Shown piece after piece: positions 7,144 through 14,126 of a stretch of DNA of 14,126 nt (the first letter of the stretch is position 1; each line of letters starts with the position of its first letter). A model generated the notes under the pieces. The model had not been told where the DNA came from and ran no database searches. It worked only from the letters and a program-made list of their open reading frames with translations. Both the position numbers and the translations under genes were made by a program. Origin of the DNA: JBEGTT01 sp041179245 (GTDB lineage: Bacteria; Pseudomonadota; Gammaproteobacteria; Burkholderiales; Rhodocyclaceae); assembly GCA_041179245.1 (NCBI GenBank), contig JBEGTT010000082.1:1-14126 (forward strand), given 5' to 3'.

Positions 7144-7578
7144 TTACGCGGCATCCTTGCTGGTGCACATCATCGTCGCTTCGCCTTCGATGACAACTTT
7201 GCCAGCAACGGTACAAATGGTCTCCACGATGGCCCGTTTTTTCGCCACATTAACCTCTTTGATCGTGGCCGTTGCCGTAACGGTATCACCTGGACGAACC
7301 GGCGCTTTGAACTTCAGCGTTTGGCCCAGATAAATCGTACCGGGGCCAGGCAAACGATTCCCCAGCACGGCGGAAATCAAACCCGCCGACAACATACCGT
7401 GGGCGATGCGGCCACCAAACATTGTTGTTTTCGCAAACTCTTCATTCAGATGGACCGCATTGGTATCCGTTGAAACCGCTGAGAACAACACAATATCAGC
7501 GTCGGTTATAGTTTTACTCAGGCTTGCTGTCATACCAACTTCTAGGTCTTCGATGTCATAGCCATGTTGTGCGTTCAT
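7144..7578 (-). CDS. MaoC-type (R)-specific enoyl-CoA hydratase-like protein
   Basis: A 144-residue single hot-dog-fold protein. The hydratase signature is intact: STDTNAVHLNEEFA (36-49) with the catalytic pair Asp38 and His43, then FGGRIAHGMLSAGLIS (54-69). Relatives such as PhaJ add water to trans-2-enoyl-CoA to give (R)-3-hydroxyacyl-CoA, linking fatty-acid oxidation to polyhydroxyalkanoate synthesis; other members act in fatty-acid metabolism or are uncharacterised, so the substrate is not fixed. The ATG at 7578 has AAAGGA 8 bases upstream, and this ribosome site overlaps the pyrF stop codon, so the two genes are almost certainly translated from one message. There are no other PHA or fatty-acid genes in the window. 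Confidence 0.9.
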   Translation of the reverse strand: MNAQHGYDIEDLEVGMTASLSKTITDADIVLFSAVSTDTNAVHLNEEFAKTTMFGGRIAHGMLSAGLISAVLGNRLPGPGTIYLGQTLKFKAPVRPGDTVTATATIKEVNVAKKRAIVETICTVAGKVVIEGEATMMCTSKDAA

Positions 7579-7590
7579 ACTGTTTTTCCT

Positions 7591-8436
7591 TTAGGTTGTG
7601 ATTCGATAAGAATTGATACTGTCGCGCGTCGCCAAAGCTACCTGACGAGCCGCTGCTGCATAGTTTTCGTCTTTACCTGCGTACAAAATGGCACGGGAAG
7701 AGTTAATCATCAACCCCGCCCCGGGCGTTTTACCCGCTGAAGTTTGCCCTGCCGTGACAGTCGCCTGAATATCCCCCCCCTGTGCACCGATACCGGGCAC
7801 CAGCAACGGAATATCGCCAACAATTTCACGCACCCGAGCGATTTCTGCCGGGAAGGTTGCACCGACCACCAAAGCACATTGACCCGTGGTATTCCATTCA
7901 TCAGCGACAAGGCGTGCCACTCGCTCAAAGAGCTTTTCTTCGCCACCGGCGTTGCCCACGTTCAAAAATTGCAGGTCAGAGCCACCGGGATTCGAAGTGC
8001 GGCAAAGCAAAATCACGCCCTTATCCGGGTAAGCCAGCCAAGGCTCTACCGAGTCGCGGCCCATATAGGGGTTAATCGTCACCGCATCGGCCTTAAAACG
8101 TTCAAAGGCTTCGATGGCATATTGCTCGGCCGTATTCCCAATATCTCCCCGTTTGGCATCCAGAATGACCGGAATCCCGGGATGTTTTTCGTGGATATAT
8201 GAAATTAACGCTTCCAACTGATCTTCGGCTCGACGAGCAGCAAAGTAGGCAATTTGCGGTTTGAAACTACAGACCAAATCAGCGGTAGCATCCACAATCC
8301 CCGCACAAAACTCAAATATCGCATTTGGCTTGCCTTGCAAATGGGCAGGAAATTTTGCGGGATCGGGATCAAGACCGACACACAACAGAGAATTGTTTTT
8401 ATGCCAAGCGGTTGCAAGTTGTTCAGTAAAAGTCAT
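7591..8436 (-). CDS. pyrF: Orotidine 5'-phosphate decarboxylase (type 2)
   Basis: A 281-residue TIM-barrel enzyme that decarboxylates OMP to UMP, the last step of pyrimidine synthesis. It has the catalytic charged array DAKRGDIGNTAEQYA (93-107; Asp93, Lys95, Asp98), the FKPQ segment with Lys59, VGLDPDP (20-26) and the phosphate-binding VPGIGAQGGD (213-222). Length and the DAKRGDIGNTA form identify the type 2 subgroup (about 270-285) rather than the shorter E. coli type (about 245). The ATG at 8436 has AAGGA 6 bases upstream. Its first four bases, ATGA, overlap the stop of the upstream DNA methyltransferase, which suggests translational coupling, and 12 bases separate its stop from the MaoC-type start. 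Confidence 0.96.
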   Translation of the reverse strand: MTFTEQLATAWHKNNSLLCVGLDPDPAKFPAHLQGKPNAIFEFCAGIVDATADLVCSFKPQIAYFAARRAEDQLEALISYIHEKHPGIPVILDAKRGDIGNTAEQYAIEAFERFKADAVTINPYMGRDSVEPWLAYPDKGVILLCRTSNPGGSDLQFLNVGNAGGEEKLFERVARLVADEWNTTGQCALVVGATFPAEIARVREIVGDIPLLVPGIGAQGGDIQATVTAGQTSAGKTPGAGLMINSSRAILYAGKDENYAAAARQVALATRDSINSYRITT

Positions 8437-9605
8437 ACGGTTTCCTTGGGAAGAAAACAGGAAAATTTTTCAGGTAAGCGGCAAGTCTGCAAGCTACGCT
8501 GGGTAAGTAGAAAACGCCCGTCACACACGAAACCCAGCTGTTGCCAATCCACCTCTTCGTTAAGCATGCGTGCGCATTCAACCAGCTCCCGTTTTGATAT
8601 CTGCTGGTTTTTCAGAAACAGTGCCAAGATCGCGCCATCAAAATGGTTACAGTCATGCAAAAAAAACGGCTGCGGCCGGCGAGTACGGCCATTCACATAG
8701 ATTCTGGGGAGGCGGTTAATCGGAAATGCACGCCCCCACAACCACCAATTGCTTTCATCAAACTTTGTCACACGTCGGGCTAGCAATTCGGTTTTATGGG
8801 CCGCCAGATGCGCATTTTTGACCCCATAGAACATCCGCCGCGTTTCGCCGGTATCCCCCGTTTTCGAGCAAACGAACTCCATATTGCCCTTGGGGTGAGT
8901 GAAGATACTGTCTGCGCCGGATACCGCGCCAACCTTGACCTCAAACACATCACTAAACGGCAAGTTGAAGTCACCGCGTAAAAACATCAACTGGCCGTCC
9001 ACTTCAGTAAATATCCGACCATCGGCCATTTGACGGTCGGTGCGCCCCTTTTCAAAACGGAAAATCGCACAATTTGGCGTGTGTTCCCCAAAAACCCGCG
9101 TATCGCCAGTTTCGTGAAAATGGGTAATCGATCCCTGTTCAGCTAACCACGCATTGAGTTTACGGGCAGACGTCAGTTTGATGAACTCACGCGGTACGAT
9201 AAACACCAGCTCACCACCAGGCTTCAGGTGACGAACACTCTTTTCAATGAAAAACAGAAACAGATTGCTGCGCGCATCAAACAGCCGAGATTTCAGCTTG
9301 GGCTTGGTTTCCTCCGCAATATCCTGAAAACGGACATAAGGCGGATTGCCGATAATGGTGTCAAATTGCTGCGTCAGCGGGTAATCAAAGAAGTCGCCAA
9401 CTTGCACCCCTGGCGCGGCAACATTGGCATCAAACTCAACCCCTACACAATCCGCTTGGCGAGCTACTAGCGGATTGAAAAAAGCGCCATCCCCCGCCGA
9501 AGGCTCCAGAATTCTCCCTGAGTTCTGACAAAGCCCCAGCATGAACGCCACCACTTGCGGTGGCGTAAAGACTTGGCCGAGCTGTTCGATATTACGGGGC
9601 GGCAT
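8433..9605 (-). CDS. Solitary N6-adenine DNA methyltransferase (TaqI-like gamma class)
   Basis: A 390-residue SAM-dependent methyltransferase. Order of motifs: motif X GQVFTPPQVVAFML (10-23), motif I ILEPSAGDGAFF (32-43) for SAM, motif II around VGVEFDA (54-60), motif IV NPPYVRF (87-93), the adenine-N6 catalytic signature, and VPREFIKLTSARKL (137-150). The X, I, IV order followed by a long C-terminal region (about 200-390) that should be the target-recognition domain fits the gamma class of M.TaqI. No restriction gene is adjacent, so it is an orphan enzyme; the target site cannot be read. The gene starts 21 bases after glnS with no clear ribosome site, so reinitiation or coupling is likely, and it overlaps pyrF by four bases. 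The alternative is an RNA or protein methylase using NPPY, but motif X plus the C-terminal domain favour DNA. Confidence 0.85.
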   Translation of the reverse strand: MPPRNIEQLGQVFTPPQVVAFMLGLCQNSGRILEPSAGDGAFFNPLVARQADCVGVEFDANVAAPGVQVGDFFDYPLTQQFDTIIGNPPYVRFQDIAEETKPKLKSRLFDARSNLFLFFIEKSVRHLKPGGELVFIVPREFIKLTSARKLNAWLAEQGSITHFHETGDTRVFGEHTPNCAIFRFEKGRTDRQMADGRIFTEVDGQLMFLRGDFNLPFSDVFEVKVGAVSGADSIFTHPKGNMEFVCSKTGDTGETRRMFYGVKNAHLAAHKTELLARRVTKFDESNWWLWGRAFPINRLPRIYVNGRTRRPQPFFLHDCNHFDGAILALFLKNQQISKRELVECARMLNEEVDWQQLGFVCDGRFLLTQRSLQTCRLPEKFSCFLPKETV

Positions 9606-9626
9606 CGCTAAATTGACTAGCAGAGC

Positions 9627-11471
9627 CTAGTGCCCCGCCTTGCCCCACGAATCTTTCAACGTCACCGCACGATTAAACACAGGCTTACCCTGCTTGGAAT
9701 CCACCGAATCAGCAACAAAATAACCGTGGCGTTCAAACTGGAAACGATCTCCCGGTGTCACCTCCTGCAGCGCGGGTTCCAACTGAGCCAGAATCACTTG
9801 GCAAGCACTTGGGTTGATGTCGTCGAGGAAGTTCCGCTCCAAATCCGGCGCATCCCCTTCGCGGCGAGCGCCCGGCGCGGGCACCTTAAATAAACGGTCG
9901 TACAAACGAACCTCAGCCGAATAGGCGTGGAGCACGGACACCCAATGCAGGTTCCCTTTCACCTTGACGCTATCGGCCCCTGGTGTACCGGACTTGGTTT
10001 CCGGCAAATACTCCGCAAACACGGTGGTCACTTGTCCATTGGCATCAACCTCAAAACCTGTGCAGCGCACTACAAAACCATAACGCAGGCGCACCAAACT
10101 GCCTTCTTTGGCTTCGCCCGTATTGGGATTGATATGTGGAGGGTACAGACGGTGGAACCCTTTGCTTGGCACCGGCAAAAAATCCTCACGCTCAATCCAC
10201 AATTCGCGGCTGAATGGCACATGCCGCTTGCCCAATTCTTCGTGCAGCGGATGGTTGGGCGCAAAACACTCTTCTTCCTGCCCTTCCGGGTAATTCGTAA
10301 TCACCAGTTTCATCGGATCAAGTACGGCAATACGACGCTCATCGGATTCATTCATCACTTCGCGCATACAGTCTTCCAGCAAACCGTATTCGATCAGTGA
10401 ATCGGATTTGGACACACCGATGCGATCAGCAAATAGCTGGAAGCCTTGCGGCGCATATCCCCGACGACGGGCCCCCACCAAGGTCGGCATTCTGGGATCG
10501 TCCCAACCGCTGACCCGTTTTTCTTCGACAAGCTGAATCAGCTTGCGCTTGGACAGCACAACGTAAGTCAGATTCAGGCGGGAAAATTCATACTGATGTG
10601 GCAATGGCTGTTGCAACAGCCCACCTTCGGCCAAGCGGTTTAATAACCAATCGTAGAACGGACGTTGGTCTTCAAATTCCAGCGTACAAATCGAGTGGGT
10701 AATGTTTTCCAGCGCATCTTCAATCGGGTGCGCGAAGGTATACATCGGGTACACACAAAACCGGTTGCCGGTACGGTGATGTTCTGCGTGGCGAATACGG
10801 AAAATCGCGGGATCGCGTAAGTTGATATTCGGTGCGGCCATATCAATCTTGGCCCGCAGAATGTGCACCCCATCAGCAAATTCACCCGCCTGCATGCGCT
10901 TGAACAAATCCAAGTTCTCGGCAGCCGAACGGTCGCGGAACACGGAGTTTTTACCCGCTTGGGTCAAAGTCCCCCGATTAGCCCGCATTTCTTCGGCATT
11001 CTGGCTATCAACATAAGCGTGACCGGCAGAAATCAGGTACTCCGCAAACTGCAGCATCCAGTCGAAATAATCCGAGGCGTAGTACAGATTGTTTTCGACA
11101 TCATCGTGCCATTCAAAACCCAACCAACGCACTGCCGACAAAATCGCATCGACGTATTCCTGCTCTTCTTTCTCTGGGTTGGTATCGTCAAAACGCATGT
11201 GGCAACGGCCACCGTATTGCTGGGCCAACCCAAAATTCAGGCAAATTGACTTGGCGTGCCCAAAATGCAGATAACCGTTGGGTTCAGGTGGAAAACGTGT
11301 GCGGATTTTTGCAGGGTCCACGCTACCGTTCGCGTGCTCACTCGCCGTACCAGGTTGGCCTGCCCAACGACGGCTAGCATATTTACCGGAGGCCAAATCC
11401 GCCTCAACGATATTTCGAATGAAATTGGCTGCCGGCACGGCAGCGGGTGATAAATCTTTAGCTGAACTCAC
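9627..11471 (-). CDS. glnS: Glutaminyl-tRNA synthetase
   Basis: A 614-residue class I synthetase that charges tRNA-Gln. Seen: NFIRNIVEADLASGKY, the ATP motif TRFPPEPNGYLHFGH (HIGH form HFGH), RFDDTNPEKE, RGTLTQAGKNSVFRDRS, ICTLEFEDQRPFYDW and the second ATP motif VVLSKRK, followed by RVSGWDDPRMPTL and the beta-barrel anticodon region. Length exceeds E. coli GlnRS (about 554), mainly through an insert of about 20 residues between SGKY and TRFPPEP. The GTG at 11471 is chosen because AGAGGA lies 8 bases upstream and the protein then starts close to family form; an ATG at 11501 (624 residues) is possible but has a weaker site. It heads a minus-strand run with the DNA methyltransferase, pyrF and the MaoC-type gene. 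Its substrate tRNA is 4.9 kb away in this window. Confidence 0.96.
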   Translation of the reverse strand: MSSAKDLSPAAVPAANFIRNIVEADLASGKYASRRWAGQPGTASEHANGSVDPAKIRTRFPPEPNGYLHFGHAKSICLNFGLAQQYGGRCHMRFDDTNPEKEEQEYVDAILSAVRWLGFEWHDDVENNLYYASDYFDWMLQFAEYLISAGHAYVDSQNAEEMRANRGTLTQAGKNSVFRDRSAAENLDLFKRMQAGEFADGVHILRAKIDMAAPNINLRDPAIFRIRHAEHHRTGNRFCVYPMYTFAHPIEDALENITHSICTLEFEDQRPFYDWLLNRLAEGGLLQQPLPHQYEFSRLNLTYVVLSKRKLIQLVEEKRVSGWDDPRMPTLVGARRRGYAPQGFQLFADRIGVSKSDSLIEYGLLEDCMREVMNESDERRIAVLDPMKLVITNYPEGQEEECFAPNHPLHEELGKRHVPFSRELWIEREDFLPVPSKGFHRLYPPHINPNTGEAKEGSLVRLRYGFVVRCTGFEVDANGQVTTVFAEYLPETKSGTPGADSVKVKGNLHWVSVLHAYSAEVRLYDRLFKVPAPGARREGDAPDLERNFLDDINPSACQVILAQLEPALQEVTPGDRFQFERHGYFVADSVDSKQGKPVFNRAVTLKDSWGKAGH

Positions 11472-11501
11472 AAGCGCAATCCTCTGAAACGAAGCCGCCA
11501 T

Positions 11502-11708
11502 TCTACCGGCCCTGCGCCTTGTCGTCGTCTTTCACGATGACTTGTATTTTCATTCCAAGCCACAGACACCGAAGACACAAAGGAACTTTTGCATAAATTA
11601 ACTCGCCCTCTCACTATTCCGACCAATTTCTGAGAAACTCTCGCCTACTAAGCAATTTTTGCACTATTTCCGACCCACTCCCAACCCTCTCTAATTCAGG
11701 GAAATCTC
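11502..11708. other. Divergent intergenic region between glnS and the PAS/GGDEF/EAL gene
   Basis: A 207-base spacer that should hold promoters in both directions. The rightward half is pyrimidine-rich on the + strand and contains an imperfect direct repeat (see separate entry). I found no convincing -35/-10 pair on either strand, no hairpin with T-run and no open frame of interest. AGGGA at 11698-11702 is the ribosome site for the downstream gene. Confidence 0.4.
11612..11675 (+). repeat. Imperfect direct repeat CACTATT(T)CCGACC
   Basis: CACTATTCCGACC at 11612-11624 recurs as CACTATTTCCGACC at 11662-11675, 50 bases apart start to start, i.e. close to five helical turns. Each copy is also preceded by CTCGCC (11602-11607 and 11640-11645), though at different spacing. 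The position, 34-97 bases before the start codon at 11709, suits a regulator-binding site or a short duplication. The function is unknown. Confidence 0.4.
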
Positions 11709-14111
11709 ATGGTCAACAAACACGAGCAGCGCGCCGAGACTGCATTTTTGCGGGAAGCACTCGCGCAAAAAGACAATCAGATTCGCAATCTATCTGAATG
11801 GCAGCGTGCAATTCTGGACAGTGCTGCTCACGCCATCATTGCGACAAGTCCCAGCGGCACCATTCTCAGTTTTAATCCCGCCGCCGAAAAGTTACTGGGT
11901 TACGCATGCCGCGAGGTCATTGGTCAGCACTCGCCCGCTTTATTTCATGACTTAAATGAGGTTAAAGATCGAGCAATTTCCCTTAGCGAGGAAATTGGCC
12001 GACCGGTCAAAATCGGGTTTGAGGTTTTTGTCGCCAAAGCTATCCTAGGCGAGCACGAAGAACGAGAATGGACTTACATCCGCAAAGATGGGCTTCGCGT
12101 CTCGGTGCTGTTATCCGTTTCAGCCTTAAGAAATAGCAACAATACCGTCATTGGTTTTTTGGGTGTTGCGGTGGATCTCCGCCTACAAAAGGCACTGGAA
12201 GCGAGCAACCGAGTCGCTCAGGCACATGAACTGAGTGCCAGCATCATTGGTGCTGTAGCCCAAGGTATCCTTTGCCTATCGCCTGAGCAGCCCCACACCA
12301 TTCGATTTGCAAATCCCTTTGCTGCAAACCTAGTTGGTCTATCAGGTCAATCGCTGAAGGACCGCCCCTTAAATGATGTGTTAGAAATCCACGCAGACAG
12401 TATTCAAGGCCCGGATGGGCACTTAGAAAAGCTAAAACCAATGGATTCAACTGCGTTTGAAGCGGAAGTTACGACACCTTCTAACGCCAAAGGATTTCCT
12501 GCCGCCATCACCATCGCGCGTACCGGCGAAGGCCCAGAGGCACTGGTAGTACTCACAGTTCAGGACATCACGCTACGTCGGCAAACCGAACAAACACTCC
12601 TTTTATCCAATAAGGTATTTGAAGTCTGTAGCGAATCTATTATGGTCACCGACCCCAACGGCACCATCGTCAGCGTTAATCCAGCGTTTACGTGGCTCAC
12701 CGGTTACCGCCCTGACGAAGCAATTGGACAAACGCCGCGTATGCTGAAATCGGGCAAACATGATGGTGCGTTTTACAACGAGATGTGGTCAAACTTAAAA
12801 GCTACCGGCCAATGGCGGGGGGAGATTTGGGATAAGCGTAAAGACGGCTCGCTCTACCCCAAGTGGGTGAATATCGATGCGGTTCTTGAGAATGGCGAAA
12901 TCACCCACTATGTTGCCGTCGCGCACGACATTTCTGAAACCAAGGATAACGAGGCACGCATCCGCCATTTGGCCGACCATGATGCGTTAACCGGCCTGCC
13001 CAATCGCCGAGTCTTGGTACAACGGGCTAACCGCATCATCGAATCCCAGCGCCAAACCGACCAACACTTCGCCGTCGTCCTGATTGATTTGGACCGCTTC
13101 AAAAATATCAATGACACCTTGGGGCATTTGATCGGCGACAAAGTGTTGATTGAAACGGCGCGCCGCTTGAACACTTCTGTTCGCGATTCCGACACTATCG
13201 TTCGCTTGGGGGGCGATGAATTTGTTATTTTGTTAAACGGGGCGGGCAACCCACAAACCATTTCAGATGTCGTCAGTAACATCCATTGCGCCCTGAGTGG
13301 TGGTCTCCCGATTGATGGACGAACCCTTTATGCACCGCCTAGTATTGGTATTGCGTGTTACCCCCAAGATGGCGATAACATTGAGGTTTTACTACGCAAT
13401 GCAGATGCTGCGATGTACCAAAGCAAGTCTCGCGGTGGGTGTATCTGGACTTTTTATACCGCTCAGATGAATGAGCAGATTTCAGACCGAATGACCTTGG
13501 AATCGGCATTGCGTGAAGCGCTTGATGAACGATCATTAAAACTGCATTTTCAACCGCTGTTTGATGCCGCCACAAAAACCATTTCCAGCTGGGAAGCCTT
13601 GTTACGTTGGGACCACCCCACCCTTGGCGCCATTTCACCCGAACGCATTATTCCTATCGCGGAAGACACGGGGTTGATTCACCGGCTTGGTCACTGGGTT
13701 ATTCAAGAGGCCTGCGCTCAAGCACGACGCTGGGCTGACGAGGGCTACGGCAATTTCCGCATCAGCGTGAATGTTTCACCCTCGCAGCTCGATTTTGCTG
13801 ACTTGTGCGACGTGGTACTTCAGGCACTGGAAACTTCGGGTATTGCGCCACACCAACTTGAAATTGAAATTACCGAAGGGGTCCTGCTTAGCCATTCGCC
13901 CATTGCCATGAAAACCCTAGAAACCTTACGTTCCCACGGTCTACTGTTGACTCTGGACGATTTTGGCACCGGCTACTCTTCGCTGACTTACCTCAAGTCC
14001 TTGTCCATTGATCGTATCAAAATCGACCGCTCCTTCGTCACCAACATTATCGAAGACAAGAAAGATGCTTCGTTTGTTAAGGCGGTTGTAATGATAGGCA
14101 GTGTTATCTAG
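11709..14111 (+). CDS. PAS-PAS-PAS-GGDEF-EAL c-di-GMP signalling protein, EAL domain truncated
   Basis: An 800-residue cytoplasmic sensor with no membrane segment. A short coiled stretch (10-32) is followed by PAS1 (about 34-160), a weaker PAS2 (170-295), PAS3 (300-412) and a GGDEF domain (418-580) with intact GGDEF at 501-505 and an inhibitory I-site RDSD at 492-495, five residues before it, so diguanylate cyclase activity is plausible. The EAL domain begins near 592 and has EALLR (629-633), NVSPSQL (688-694), EITE (720-723), DDFGTGYSS (750-758) and IKIDRSF (770-776). It ends at KAVVMIGSVI and a TAG, about 50-60 residues early: the AEGVET and QGY blocks expected next are missing, so phosphodiesterase activity is doubtful. 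The last codons include ATA and depart from family sequence just before the window edge. The ATG at 11709 has AGGGA 6 bases upstream. Confidence 0.9.
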   Translation: MVNKHEQRAETAFLREALAQKDNQIRNLSEWQRAILDSAAHAIIATSPSGTILSFNPAAEKLLGYACREVIGQHSPALFHDLNEVKDRAISLSEEIGRPVKIGFEVFVAKAILGEHEEREWTYIRKDGLRVSVLLSVSALRNSNNTVIGFLGVAVDLRLQKALEASNRVAQAHELSASIIGAVAQGILCLSPEQPHTIRFANPFAANLVGLSGQSLKDRPLNDVLEIHADSIQGPDGHLEKLKPMDSTAFEAEVTTPSNAKGFPAAITIARTGEGPEALVVLTVQDITLRRQTEQTLLLSNKVFEVCSESIMVTDPNGTIVSVNPAFTWLTGYRPDEAIGQTPRMLKSGKHDGAFYNEMWSNLKATGQWRGEIWDKRKDGSLYPKWVNIDAVLENGEITHYVAVAHDISETKDNEARIRHLADHDALTGLPNRRVLVQRANRIIESQRQTDQHFAVVLIDLDRFKNINDTLGHLIGDKVLIETARRLNTSVRDSDTIVRLGGDEFVILLNGAGNPQTISDVVSNIHCALSGGLPIDGRTLYAPPSIGIACYPQDGDNIEVLLRNADAAMYQSKSRGGCIWTFYTAQMNEQISDRMTLESALREALDERSLKLHFQPLFDAATKTISSWEALLRWDHPTLGAISPERIIPIAEDTGLIHRLGHWVIQEACAQARRWADEGYGNFRISVNVSPSQLDFADLCDVVLQALETSGIAPHQLEIEITEGVLLSHSPIAMKTLETLRSHGLLLTLDDFGTGYSSLTYLKSLSIDRIKIDRSFVTNIIEDKKDASFVKAVVMIGSVI

Positions 14112-14126
14112 ATTGGGGTATTGTGC
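14097..14126 (+). mobile_element. Possible boundary of an inserted element or other rearrangement inside the EAL domain
   Basis: From about 14097 the reading frame no longer resembles an EAL domain and stops at 14109-14111. The stretch from 14097 to the window end has an 8-base palindrome ATCTAGAT (14106-14113) over the stop codon. An abrupt switch inside a conserved domain is what the terminal repeat of an insertion sequence would give, but only about 30 bases are visible, no transposase or second end is seen, and I cannot assign a family. A sequencing or assembly junction is equally possible. Confidence 0.25.

Noticed and set aside
7744..8202. 152-residue + strand open frame opposite pyrF
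   Set aside because: Antisense to the conserved pyrF core including its catalytic motif; no family features.
8254..8700. 148-residue + strand open frame spanning pyrF and the methylase end
   Set aside because: Covers two well-supported minus-strand genes; composition looks like a shadow.
9927..10400. 157-residue + strand open frame within glnS
   Set aside because: It lies wholly opposite a clearly conserved glnS region, has no ribosome site of note and no recognisable domain; it is the antisense shadow of glnS.
12908..13282. 124-residue minus-strand open frame opposite the GGDEF domain
   Set aside because: Antisense to the most conserved part of the cyclase domain; no independent evidence.
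1..14126. CRISPR array, defence island or complete prophage
   Set aside because: No regularly spaced repeats, no integrase, transposase, nuclease or phage structural gene is visible; the lone methyltransferase has no partner.

Overview
The window looks like chromosomal DNA of a Gram-negative betaproteobacterium. The evidence is the conserved order tRNA-Gln, prs, rplY (long Ctc-type L25) and pth, the outer-membrane porin, ApaH, a glutaminyl-tRNA synthetase, and a PAS/GGDEF/EAL protein. Moderate GC and protein style suggest Neisseriales, perhaps a Chitinibacteraceae-like lineage; that placement is inference from memory, not from a search.

Layout. Positions 1-156 hold the 3' end of an unidentified + strand reading frame, which converges on apaH (163-993, minus). 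After a 200 bp divergent intergenic region comes a tight + strand cluster of three genes: a transmembrane methyl-accepting chemotaxis protein (1194-2867), a very small PstS-like periplasmic binding protein (2896-3339) and an outer-membrane beta-barrel protein (3389-4624). A terminator overlaps the porin stop codon. Next are a promoter with a GC-rich discriminator, tRNA-Gln(UUG) (4700-4776) and a strong hairpin terminator, followed by prs (4846-5796), rplY (5848-6447, with its own terminator) and pth (6557-7132).

The minus strand then carries an operon-like run transcribed from right to left: glnS (11471 to 9627), a solitary adenine-N6 DNA methyltransferase (9605 to 8433), pyrF (8436 to 7591, overlapping the methyltransferase stop by ATGA) and a MaoC-type hydratase (7578 to 7144), which converges on pth. 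Divergent from glnS, after a 207 bp spacer containing a 13-14 bp direct repeat, a + strand gene at 11709 encodes a PAS-PAS-PAS-GGDEF-EAL signalling protein. Its EAL domain stops abruptly 15 bases before the window ends.

How the genes fit together. The tRNA-Gln, prs, rplY, pth, glnS and pyrF genes are core translation and nucleotide functions: prs makes PRPP, which feeds the pathway that pyrF completes. The accessory content is the chemoreceptor / small binding protein / porin cluster, which reads as one sensing-and-uptake unit; the lone DNA methyltransferase between glnS and pyrF; and the truncated c-di-GMP gene at the right edge. No CRISPR array, complete insertion sequence or defence island is visible. 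No stretch over 300 bases lacks a gene.
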